Positions 55,139 to 62,458 of a stretch of DNA of 64,000 nt are shown here, piece after piece; position 1 is the stretch's first letter; each line of letters begins with the position of its first letter. Under the pieces are notes generated by a model. That model was not told the origin of the DNA. It ran no database searches and was given only the letters and a program-made list of their open reading frames with translations. The DNA is from Pectobacterium wasabiae CFBP 3304 (GTDB lineage Bacteria; Pseudomonadota; Gammaproteobacteria; Enterobacterales; Enterobacteriaceae). The position numbers and the translations under genes were made by a program. The stretch is from positions 1,116,001 through 1,180,000 of the forward strand of contig NZ_CP015750.1 of the NCBI RefSeq assembly GCF_001742185.1. Direction: 5' to 3'.

Positions 55139-55190
55139 TGTTTCAATAAACCTAATTTTCATTTTTATTGAAACACCGCAATAATATAAT
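55139..55190 (+). promoter_or_regulatory. pelC promoter with 12-bp inverted repeat operator
   Basis: TGTTTCAATAAA (55139-55150) and TTTATTGAAACA (55164-55175) are a perfect inverted repeat 13 bp apart, each arm holding a KdgR-like half site (GTTTCA/TGAAAC). A consensus TATAAT at 55185-55190 lies just downstream without a recognisable -35. The repeat would overlap polymerase, so a repressor role is plausible. Confidence 0.6.
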
Positions 55191-55192
55191 CT

Positions 55193-55216
55193 GGGTTATG
55201 TGGAGCATAAATACCC
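55193..55216 (+). promoter_or_regulatory. pelC 5'-leader hairpin with GGA loop
   Basis: GGG and CCC (55193-55195 with 55214-55216) close a stem continued by TTATG (55196-55200) and CATAA (55206-55210), with a 3-nt bulge. The 5-nt loop TGGAG holds GGA (55202-55204). The second GGA lies 35 nt downstream in AAGGAG (55235-55240). The transcript should start at the hairpin base, given TATAAT at 55185. Confidence 0.62.
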
Positions 55217-55249
55217 AAACAAAAATTCTATTCCAAGGAGAGTACCCAA

Positions 55250-56374
55250 ATGAAATATCTACTGCCTTCTGCAGCCGCTGGGCTGTTATTGCTTGCAGCC
55301 CAACCGACGATGGCGGCAAATACGGGGGGTTATGCTACCACTGACGGCGGTAACGTTGCCGGTGCCGTAAACAAAACAGCGCGTTCCATGCAAGATATCA
55401 TTGATATTATCGAAGCGGCGAAACTGGACGCTAAAGGTAAGAAAGTCAAAGGTGGCGCTTACCCGCTCGTCATCACCTATAACGGTAATGAAGATGCGCT
55501 GATCAAAGCTGCTGAGAATGATATCTGTGGTCAATGGAGTAAAGACGCTCGCGGTGTGGAAATCAAAGAGTTCACCAAAGGGATCACTATCATCGGTACC
55601 AATGGTTCTTCCGCCAACTTCGGGATCTGGCTGACGAAATCATCCGATATCGTCATCCGTAATATGCGTTTTGGTTACATGCCGGGCGGTGCGCAGGACG
55701 GTGATGCAATTCGTATCGATAACACGCCAAACGTCTGGATTGACCACAACGAGATCTTTGCCAAGAACTTTGAGTGTAAAGGTACAAAAGACGGTGACAC
55801 CACATTCGAATCCGCAATTGATATCAAGAAAGCGTCTACCAACGTGACCGTGTCGTACAACTACATTCACGGCATCAAAAAGGTAGGACTGAGCGGCTTC
55901 AGCAGCAGCGATACGGGTCGTGATCTGACTTACCATCACAATATTTACGATGACGTTAACGCTCGCCTCCCACTGCAACGTGGCGGCAAGGTTCACGCTT
56001 ACAACAACCTGTATACCAACATCACCAGCTCTGGCCTGAACGTGCGCCAGAAAGGGATTGCGCTGATCGAACGTAACTGGTTCGAAAATGCCAAAAACCC
56101 GGTGACCTCACGTTACGACGGTTCCAACTTCGGTACCTGGGATCTGCGTAATAACAACGTGATGAGCCCAGCCGATTTCGCGAAATACAACATCATCTGG
56201 GACAAAGATACCAAGCCCTACGTGAATGCTGAAGACTGGAAAAGCACCGGCACGTTCCCTTCTGTTTCTTACAGCTACTCTCCGGTTTCGGCACAGTGCG
56301 TGAAGGACAAGCTGGTGAACTATGCTGGCGTGAACAAAAACCTTGCGGTGCTGACAGCAGCAAATTGCAACTAG
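55250..56374 (+). CDS. pelC: Secreted pectate lyase (PL1), third of tandem trio
   Basis: PL1 pectate lyase (374 residues) with the same architecture as pelA and pelB: signal peptide MKYLLPSAAAGLLLL...TMA, NVWIDHNEIFAKNFE, ESAIDIKKASTNVTVSYNYIHG, and ARLPLQRGG (catalytic RxPxxR). It is the most divergent of the three (for example IVIRNMRF, YDDVNARLP, NITSSGLNVRQ), so it split first or has diverged in specificity. Cysteines in DICGQW, FECKG, SAQCVKD and the C-terminal AANCN match its paralogues. Symbol by cluster position. Confidence 0.92.
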   Translation: MKYLLPSAAAGLLLLAAQPTMAANTGGYATTDGGNVAGAVNKTARSMQDIIDIIEAAKLDAKGKKVKGGAYPLVITYNGNEDALIKAAENDICGQWSKDARGVEIKEFTKGITIIGTNGSSANFGIWLTKSSDIVIRNMRFGYMPGGAQDGDAIRIDNTPNVWIDHNEIFAKNFECKGTKDGDTTFESAIDIKKASTNVTVSYNYIHGIKKVGLSGFSSSDTGRDLTYHHNIYDDVNARLPLQRGGKVHAYNNLYTNITSSGLNVRQKGIALIERNWFENAKNPVTSRYDGSNFGTWDLRNNNVMSPADFAKYNIIWDKDTKPYVNAEDWKSTGTFPSVSYSYSPVSAQCVKDKLVNYAGVNKNLAVLTAANCN

Positions 56375-56490
56375 CCGCGAAGTGTAAAGTGTAAATAAGC
56401 GGACTTCAGGCTCCTACCCTCATTGTCCTGTGCTAACAGGAGTCTGCAAACGAGCTTAACGCCCGTCGATTTATCGTTCGGGCCGCACTT

Positions 56491-56520
56491 GAGCGAGCCC
56501 TAAGGGCTCGCTCATTTTTA
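56491..56520 (+). terminator. Terminator after pelC
   Basis: GAGCGAGCCC (56491-56500) and GGGCTCGCTC (56504-56513) with a 3-nt loop, then ATTTTTATC. It lies 24 bp before pelZ, so pelZ is expressed by read-through or from a nearby promoter. Confidence 0.9.
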
Positions 56521-56543
56521 TCGTTAATATTCAAGGAAATGAA

Positions 56544-57821
56544 ATGAAACGTACTCTTTTGTTCGCCGCACTGTTCAGCACCAGCCTCACATTCAGTGTC
56601 GGCATACCGATGGCGAGCGCAGCCACACCGGCAGCACCAGAGTTGAAAGGATTCGGGACGGATACCACGGCAGGCAGTGGCGGACGCATTATTCGCGTCA
56701 CGACGCTGGCGTCTTCCGGGGTTGGTTCACTCAGGGAAGCACTGGCCGCCAAAGGGCCGCGCATTATCGTTTTCGAGGCTGGCGGTATTATCGACTTAAA
56801 CAAAAGTGACCTCCGGCTAACGGAACCGTTTGTCACTATCGCGGGTCAGACCGCACCTTCTCCCGGCATCACCATTATTCGCGGCGGGATGGGGATTAGC
56901 ACCCATGACGTACTCATGCAGCATATTCGTTTTCGTATCGGCGATGCAGGTACGGGTAAGAAAAGTGGCTTTGAACGCGATGTTTCAATCAACGGCGCAA
57001 ATGCCTACAACGTTGTCATCGACCACTCAAGTTTCGCCTGGGGTACAGACGAAAACCTATCGATATCCGGCCCACGCTATGACGGCCCACAGAGCACCGC
57101 ACACCGTATCACGCTCTCGAATAATATCGTTGCAGAAGGCTTATACGATTCCGCCCACACCAAAGGCATTCACTCGATGGGGACGCTGGTTCACGATAAC
57201 GTGACTGACGTGGCGATCGTGGGCAGCCTGTATGCACACAACAACGAGCGCAACGCCTGGTTCAAAGCGGGCTCAACGGGCGTCATGGTCAATAACCTGA
57301 TCTACAATCCCGGCATCTGGGGCCTTCGCGTTGGTGGGGTAAAAGGAGAGTGGGAAGGGAAAACTATGCCCGCCAGCCCACGAGTCTCCGTTGCGGGTAA
57401 CGTCATGCACTACGGCGCAAATACCAAAGCAGGTTTAGGGCTGGTAGGAAGCAACAGCTCTGGCGATGTCTGGATGTCAGATAACCTCGCGTATGATGCC
57501 AACGGAAAAACTGCGCCGCAAACGTCAGGCAGCGGGATTACTTTACTCAAAGTATCCCCTATTTGGCCTGCGGGCTTAACGGCCTCACCGGCCAGCTCAG
57601 TCACCAATCAGGTACTACAAAGCGCAGGCGCACGTCCCAAAGATCGTGATGCTGTCGATAAGCGTATCGTGGACAATGTTAAACAGCGGAAAGGTAGCTT
57701 CGTAAACAGCCAGGAAGACGTTGGCGGCTACCCCGTAGCAACGGCAACTTACCGCAAACTTAGCGTGCCAAGTACTGGCGTAGATGCCTGGCTACAGCAG
57801 ATGGCAAAAGCTCTGGAGTAA
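56544..57821 (+). CDS. pelZ: Pectate lyase PelZ
   Basis: Secreted polysaccharide lyase (425 residues) distantly related to the PL1 enzymes. A signal peptide of about 26 residues (MKRTLLFAALFSTSLTFSVG..) is followed by GFGTDTTAGSGGRIIRVTTLASSGVGSLREAL. The beta-helix core contains ISTHDVLMQHIRFRIGD and NVVIDHSSFAWGTDENLS, similar to the vWiDH region of pectate lyases. Position directly after pelC corresponds to the pelBCZ cluster of Dickeya, where PelZ is a weak pectate lyase. It starts ATG after AAGGAA, 24 bp past the pelC terminator. Confidence 0.85.
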   Translation: MKRTLLFAALFSTSLTFSVGIPMASAATPAAPELKGFGTDTTAGSGGRIIRVTTLASSGVGSLREALAAKGPRIIVFEAGGIIDLNKSDLRLTEPFVTIAGQTAPSPGITIIRGGMGISTHDVLMQHIRFRIGDAGTGKKSGFERDVSINGANAYNVVIDHSSFAWGTDENLSISGPRYDGPQSTAHRITLSNNIVAEGLYDSAHTKGIHSMGTLVHDNVTDVAIVGSLYAHNNERNAWFKAGSTGVMVNNLIYNPGIWGLRVGGVKGEWEGKTMPASPRVSVAGNVMHYGANTKAGLGLVGSNSSGDVWMSDNLAYDANGKTAPQTSGSGITLLKVSPIWPAGLTASPASSVTNQVLQSAGARPKDRDAVDKRIVDNVKQRKGSFVNSQEDVGGYPVATATYRKLSVPSTGVDAWLQQMAKALE

Positions 57822-57844
57822 CGTGCTAGCAGAGACGTTAAGAT

Positions 57845-57873
57845 CGAAAAAGGCCACTCTCGTGGCCTTTTTC
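57845..57873 (+). terminator. Terminator after pelZ
   Basis: AGGCCAC (57851-57857) and GTGGCCT (57862-57868) flanked by A and T runs, 24 bp past the pelZ stop. It faces the convergent ppiA and may serve both. Confidence 0.9.
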
Positions 57874-57907
57874 ATATTCTCAGTGTCTTACTTCCCTATC
57901 TCACCCA

Positions 57908-58477
57908 TCAAGGCAGCACTTTCGCTGACTGAATCACGATCGGCGTAGTCGGCACATTCTGGTAAGGCCCAACATTCTTCGTTGGCACTTGTGAAATCTT
58001 ATCCACGACTTCCATGCCCTTCACCACTTTACCGAACACAGCGTAACCAAAATCACGCTGGCCATGGTCGAGGAAAGCGTTATCCGCGATGTTGATAAAG
58101 AACTGGCTAGTCGCGCTGTCTTTGTCAGCAGTTCGCGCCATCGCGATGGTGCCGCGCTGATTACGTAAACCGTTATCGGCTTCATTCTTGATCGGCGCAT
58201 TTGGCGCTTTCTGGTTCATTTCGCCAGAAAAGCCGCCACCCTGCACCATAAAGCCTGGGATCACACGGTGAAATGTTGTCCCATTATAAAAACCGTTGTT
58301 AACGTACTCGACGAAATTTTTTACCGAAACCGGTGCCTTTTGATTATCTAAAGACAGTTCGATATTGCCTGCAGACGTCGTCAACAGCACATGAGTAGTG
58401 CTGGAAGCCGCAAAGGCGGGGGAAAATGCCGTCAGTGAAATAAGGGCTGCTGCCGCAACCAGAGTACGTTTGAACAT
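57908..58477 (-). CDS. ppiA: Periplasmic peptidyl-prolyl isomerase A
   Basis: Cyclophilin-type prolyl isomerase (189 residues). The signal peptide [20 protein letters not shown] plus AFA sets the start at 58477; the open frame continues upstream without homology. The cyclophilin core shows [28 protein letters not shown] (catalytic Arg), [29 protein letters not shown] and [17 protein letters not shown]. In E. coli it adjoins fic and pabA, so the island and pel cluster lie between two conserved neighbours. Confidence 0.96.
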   Translation of the reverse strand: MFKRTLVAAAALISLTAFSPAFAASSTTHVLLTTSAGNIELSLDNQKAPVSVKNFVEYVNNGFYNGTTFHRVIPGFMVQGGGFSGEMNQKAPNAPIKNEADNGLRNQRGTIAMARTADKDSATSQFFINIADNAFLDHGQRDFGYAVFGKVVKGMEVVDKISQVPTKNVGPYQNVPTTPIVIQSAKVLP

Positions 58478-58616
58478 GAGAATTCCTTTTTGAAGAGGCC
58501 GACTACAGAAAGCGTAATGATTGTAAGTATCCGCACTCTTCAACGCCACCCATTTACCTTTTTTTACGTATAAAAGTCTGTTCGTAACCAACTGTGAACG
58601 AAAACCTGCGTGAAAG

Positions 58617-58642
58617 ATAAAAAAGGGCCGATGACTCGGCCC
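58617..58642 (-). terminator. Terminator of the ABC transporter operon
   Basis: GGGCCGA (58625-58631) and TCGGCCC (58636-58642) with a 4-nt loop; the A run at 58618-58624 is the T run on the minus strand. It lies 44 bp past the last ATPase gene. Confidence 0.88.
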
Positions 58643-58685
58643 TCATAACGATGATTATCGCGCAGCGTACCTAGACAATACGCAT

Positions 58686-59495
58686 CTATCCCATGCGCTC
58701 CGAACGCACCGCCAGATCGCGGCTGTACTGACGGCTGGCATCCACCAGCATCGAGGTGTAAGCATCCTTCGGCACATCGCTGGTCAGATCGTCGGTCTCC
58801 AGCGTTTCCAGTATCTTACCGTATTGCATCACCGCCACTTTATGACACAAGTGGGAAATCACGCCCAAATCGTGCGTCACCATCAGGTAAGTCAGCTTTT
58901 CCTGCTGGTGCAACTCCGTCAGCAGATTGAGGATCTCCGCCTGCACCGACACGTCCAGCGCCGAGGTTGGCTCATCCAGCAGCAGCACTCTCGGCTCCAG
59001 AATCAGCGCCCGGGCAATCGCCACGCGCTGGCGCTGCCCGCCCGATAGCTGATGCGGATAGCGGCGACGGAAGTTCGTTCCCAGCCCGACCTTCTCCAGC
59101 AAGGTATCGATGCGATCGTCACGGTCATCAAAGCGGTGGATCGACAGTGGCTCTTCCAGAATCGCTTCCACCGTATGGCGGGGGTGCAACGACCCATACG
59201 GATCCTGGAACACCATCTGCACCCGACGACAGCGTGCCCGATCGATCCGGTGCGCCAGTTTCTGCCCGTCAATGTGCAGCGTGCCTTCCCAATGATTAAA
59301 CAATCCGGCCAGACACTTCAGCACCGTCGTTTTTCCTGAACCCGATTCCCCCACCAGACCAAAGATATCGCCATCATTGACCGTGAGGTTCACGTCGTAC
59401 AACACCTGATTCGCCGTGCTGCCCTGCCCGAAAGAGAGATTCAGGTTACTCACTTCGATCATCGGCTTGCGCTGACTCATTGCTTCAGTTGCCAT
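58686..59495 (-). CDS. Peptide/nickel-type ABC transporter ATPase (second)
   Basis: Cytoplasmic ATPase (269 residues) of the Dpp/Opp/GsiA class. It shows Walker A GLVGESGSGKTT, Q-loop MVFQDPYGSLHPRHTV, signature LSGGQRQRVAIARAL, Walker B RVLLLDEPTSALD and H-loop VTHDLGV. It is the DppF/OppF-like partner of the ATPase gene 11 bp upstream. The C-terminus (SMLVDASRQYS) is shorter than the extended oligopeptide-binding tail of some homologues. Confidence 0.92.
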   Translation of the reverse strand: MATEAMSQRKPMIEVSNLNLSFGQGSTANQVLYDVNLTVNDGDIFGLVGESGSGKTTVLKCLAGLFNHWEGTLHIDGQKLAHRIDRARCRRVQMVFQDPYGSLHPRHTVEAILEEPLSIHRFDDRDDRIDTLLEKVGLGTNFRRRYPHQLSGGQRQRVAIARALILEPRVLLLDEPTSALDVSVQAEILNLLTELHQQEKLTYLMVTHDLGVISHLCHKVAVMQYGKILETLETDDLTSDVPKDAYTSMLVDASRQYSRDLAVRSERMG

Positions 59496-59506
59496 GATTA
59501 TCCCCT

Positions 59507-60394
59507 TTATCCATTGATCCAGGCTGGATCGCGATTCATCACCGGCAAACGCGGGCGTCGATGGTCGATATCCGGCAGCGAATTCAGCAACCCACGCGTG
59601 TACGGATGTTGTGCGTTGTCCAGATCGGCGGCAGCTATCGACTCCACGACGCGCCCGGCATACATCACCAGCACCCGATCGCAGAAACTGCGTACCAGAT
59701 TGATATCGTGGCTGATGAAAATCAGCCCTAGACCGCGTTCGCTGACCAGATCGTCCAGCATCGCCAGTACCTGCAAGCGCACAGACACATCCAGTGCGGA
59801 GGTCGGTTCATCGGCAATCACAATTTCGGGTTCGGTAATCAGCATCATCGCAATCATGATGCGCTGCCCCTGCCCGCCCGAAATCTCGTGGGGATAGAGA
59901 TGGTAGACACGCTCTGGCTGACGAATACGCACCACGTCCAGCATAGCCATGACCTTTCCCTTCGCCTCGCGGTGCGACACCTTATGGTGCGCCAGATAGG
60001 CTTCAGCAATCTGATCGCCAACGCAAACCACCGGGTTCAGCGAATATTTAGGGTCCTGCATAATCATGGATATGCGCTTGCCGCGAATCTGACGCATCCG
60101 CGCCTCATCCGCTTTCAGCAGATCGGTATCACCGAAGCGCAGTTTGTCCGCTGTAATCCGCGCGCTGTGCGGATGCAGTTGCAATAGCGCACGGCCAACC
60201 GTCGATTTACCGGAGCCGGATTCGCCGACGATCGCCAGCTTTTCACAGCCAAGCGTGAAGGAGACACCGCGCACGGCATCGGTCACGGCACCACGGTTCA
60301 CGAAGCCTACCCGCAGATTTTCCACTTCCATCAGGGGCGAGCTTTCCGGCGCACGTTGAGAAGACTTATTCAGTTCTGGGATCGAGGATGTCAC
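59507..60394 (-). CDS. Peptide-type ABC transporter ATPase (first)
   Basis: ATPase (295 residues) of the DppD/OppD class: Walker A AIVGESGSGKST, Q-loop MIMQDPKYSLNPVVCVGDQ, signature ISGGQGQRIMIAMML, Walker B EIVIADEPTSALD, H-loop FISHDINLV. I place the start at a GTG at 60394 with GGAG 9 bp upstream. A TTG at 60409 or an ATG at 60331 are alternatives. Either of the first two overlaps the permease gene by about 30-45 bp, indicating coupling. Confidence 0.9.
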   Translation of the reverse strand: MTSSIPELNKSSQRAPESSPLMEVENLRVGFVNRGAVTDAVRGVSFTLGCEKLAIVGESGSGKSTVGRALLQLHPHSARITADKLRFGDTDLLKADEARMRQIRGKRISMIMQDPKYSLNPVVCVGDQIAEAYLAHHKVSHREAKGKVMAMLDVVRIRQPERVYHLYPHEISGGQGQRIMIAMMLITEPEIVIADEPTSALDVSVRLQVLAMLDDLVSERGLGLIFISHDINLVRSFCDRVLVMYAGRVVESIAAADLDNAQHPYTRGLLNSLPDIDHRRPRLPVMNRDPAWING

Positions 60395-61289
60395 GTAGGC
60401 CGTCTCCAAGGAAGTTGAACGCCAGGCTGTTAATCAAAATCGCCAGCCCCGGAATAGTTACTAACCACCAGCACTCCATCATGTAACGACGACCCGCAGA
60501 GATCATCGCGCCCCATTCAGGATCGGGCGGCTGTGCCCCCAACCCCAGAAAACCCAGACCAGCCGCTGTCAGAATGATGCCCGCCATATTCATGGTGATA
60601 CGAATAATCACCGACGGCAGACACAGCGGTACAATGTGGTGTAGCAGGATGCGGACAGACGATGCCCCTTGCAGCTTCACGGCAGAAACAAAATCCGCAT
60701 GGCGCAGCGACAGCGTCTCCGCCCTTGCCAGACGCGCAATCGGCGGCCAGGCCGTCAGCGTAATCGCGATCACCACATGATCCAGACCGGGACCGAGTGC
60801 CGCCACGAACGCCAGTGCTAATACCAGGCTGGGGAAAGAGATGAAAATATCGGTGATACGCATCAGGATGGTATCGACGATACCGCCGTAATACCCAGAA
60901 ATCACGCCCAGTGCCAGCCCTATTGGCCCAACGGTGACCGACACCAGCGCAACGATATACAGCGTGATGCGCGAACCGTAGACCAGACGACTAAACACAT
61001 CGCGCCCAAACTCATCAGTGCCAAAGTAATGTGCCGCACTCGGTGCCTGTAGCGCATTGGCCAAATCCTGTACCAGCGGATCGTGCGTGGCGATCCACGG
61101 CGCGAAGATGGCAACCAGCACCAACATCAGCACAATCGCAGAACCAATCGCGGTCAGTGGATTGCGCATCATCGTCAAGAGAAACCCGCCGATTCGCGCC
61201 CCGCGTAGCCGCAGACGACTCACGCGTTTTTCCGGCGATGTCCGCATTACCGACTCACGGCTGACCGGCGGCTCAGTGGAAATATTCAT
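60366..61289 (-). CDS. Peptide-type ABC transporter permease (DppC-like)
   Basis: Inner-membrane permease (307 residues) with a cytoplasmic N-terminal stretch and about six helices. Its N-terminal OppC-type region (RNPLTAIGSAIVLMLVLVAIFAPWIATHDPL) is followed by FGTDEFGRDVFSRLVYGSR and the EAA-like loop AWPPIARLARAETLSLRHADFVSAVKLQGAS, and then by GAQPPDPEWGAMISAGRRYM. The start overlaps the upstream permease stop by 4 bp. Confidence 0.93.
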   Translation of the reverse strand: MNISTEPPVSRESVMRTSPEKRVSRLRLRGARIGGFLLTMMRNPLTAIGSAIVLMLVLVAIFAPWIATHDPLVQDLANALQAPSAAHYFGTDEFGRDVFSRLVYGSRITLYIVALVSVTVGPIGLALGVISGYYGGIVDTILMRITDIFISFPSLVLALAFVAALGPGLDHVVIAITLTAWPPIARLARAETLSLRHADFVSAVKLQGASSVRILLHHIVPLCLPSVIIRITMNMAGIILTAAGLGFLGLGAQPPDPEWGAMISAGRRYMMECWWLVTIPGLAILINSLAFNFLGDGLRDILDPRTE

Positions 61290-62326
61290 GCGTTCGTCCT
61301 CGGATCAAAGATTTGATACAACATGTCCGACAGCAGGTTAAGCGTCACGAAGATCAACCCCACCAGCAGCACACACCCCATCACCGCGTTCATATCCCCC
61401 AGCAGCAGGCTGCCCGTCAGATAGGAACCAAAACCTGGCCACGAGAAGACTGTTTCGATCAGTACCGCACCTTCCAGCAGTGAGCCATACGCCAGCGCCA
61501 CCACCGTCAAAAGCTGAACCAGAATATTGCGAAACGCGTGCGCCCAGACAACACGGAACTCAGACAGCCCTTTTACTCGCGCAGTAATGATGTATTCCTG
61601 CGAAAGCTGCGCCAGCATGAAGCTGCGCGTCATACGGCTAATATAGGCCAACGAATGGAAACCGAGGATCGTCGCTGGCAGCACCAGATGGTTCAGCGCG
61701 CTGCGGAACACATCCCACTCGCCTGCCAGTAATGAATCCAGTAGCAGCAGGCCGGTACGGTTCTCCACCAGACCGTCGTAGGCCATATCAACCCGCCCAG
61801 CACCGCCGACCCAATTCAGCCAGGCATAGAACACCAGCAGCCCCATCATCCCGACCCAGAAGATCGGCGTCGAATAACCGGCCAGACTGATAAAACGCAC
61901 CACATAATCCGCCCACTTACCACGTCGCGCCGCAGCCAGCACGCCTAGCGGTACACCCAAACCCGCACCCACGATAATGGCCATGGTGGCAAGCTCGATG
62001 GTGGCAGGGAAAACCCGGATAATGTCATCCATAACCGGTCGCCCAGTCAGGAGCGCATTGCCCAAGTCCCCATGCATCAGTGAATTGAAGTAAATAAAGA
62101 ACTGGATATACAGCGGCTTATCCAACCCCAGTTGTTGGTAAACCTGTTGATAGGTACTTTGGTCAGCATCCTGCCCGACAATAGCCAGGACTGGATCGAT
62201 TGGCATCACGCGGCCGATCACGAAGGTCAGGATTAATAACCCGAACAGCGTGACGACGACCTGAAACAGACGTTTTGCCAAACGACGCAGTACTCCACCC
62301 GGCTTGATCCAATCAGAGAAAACCAT
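61286..62326 (-). CDS. Peptide-type ABC transporter permease (DppB-like)
   Basis: Inner-membrane permease (346 residues) with about six helices. The OppB-type N-terminus is AKRLFQVVVTLFGLLILTFVIGRVMPIDPVLAIVG. The EAA-like loop is SLAYISRMTRSFMLAQLSQEYIITARVKGLSEFRVVWAHAFRN, and AVLIETVFSWPGFGSYLTGSLLLGDMNAVMGCVLLVGLIFVTLNLLSDMLYQIFDPR ends it. Overlaps the DppC-like gene by 4 bp; 132 bp after the binding-protein gene. Confidence 0.93.
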   Translation of the reverse strand: MVFSDWIKPGGVLRRLAKRLFQVVVTLFGLLILTFVIGRVMPIDPVLAIVGQDADQSTYQQVYQQLGLDKPLYIQFFIYFNSLMHGDLGNALLTGRPVMDDIIRVFPATIELATMAIIVGAGLGVPLGVLAAARRGKWADYVVRFISLAGYSTPIFWVGMMGLLVFYAWLNWVGGAGRVDMAYDGLVENRTGLLLLDSLLAGEWDVFRSALNHLVLPATILGFHSLAYISRMTRSFMLAQLSQEYIITARVKGLSEFRVVWAHAFRNILVQLLTVVALAYGSLLEGAVLIETVFSWPGFGSYLTGSLLLGDMNAVMGCVLLVGLIFVTLNLLSDMLYQIFDPRTNA

Positions 62327-62458
62327 GTTCTTTCTCCTGATATCCCGGTTAGCGGCGACAGCAAATCACCACCCACGCGGTCATCTCTTTTTAGCGTATC
62401 TGATCGGGATGATTAGCCAGGAACGTGTCGGCTAATCATCCGATTTAACGTGTGGACA

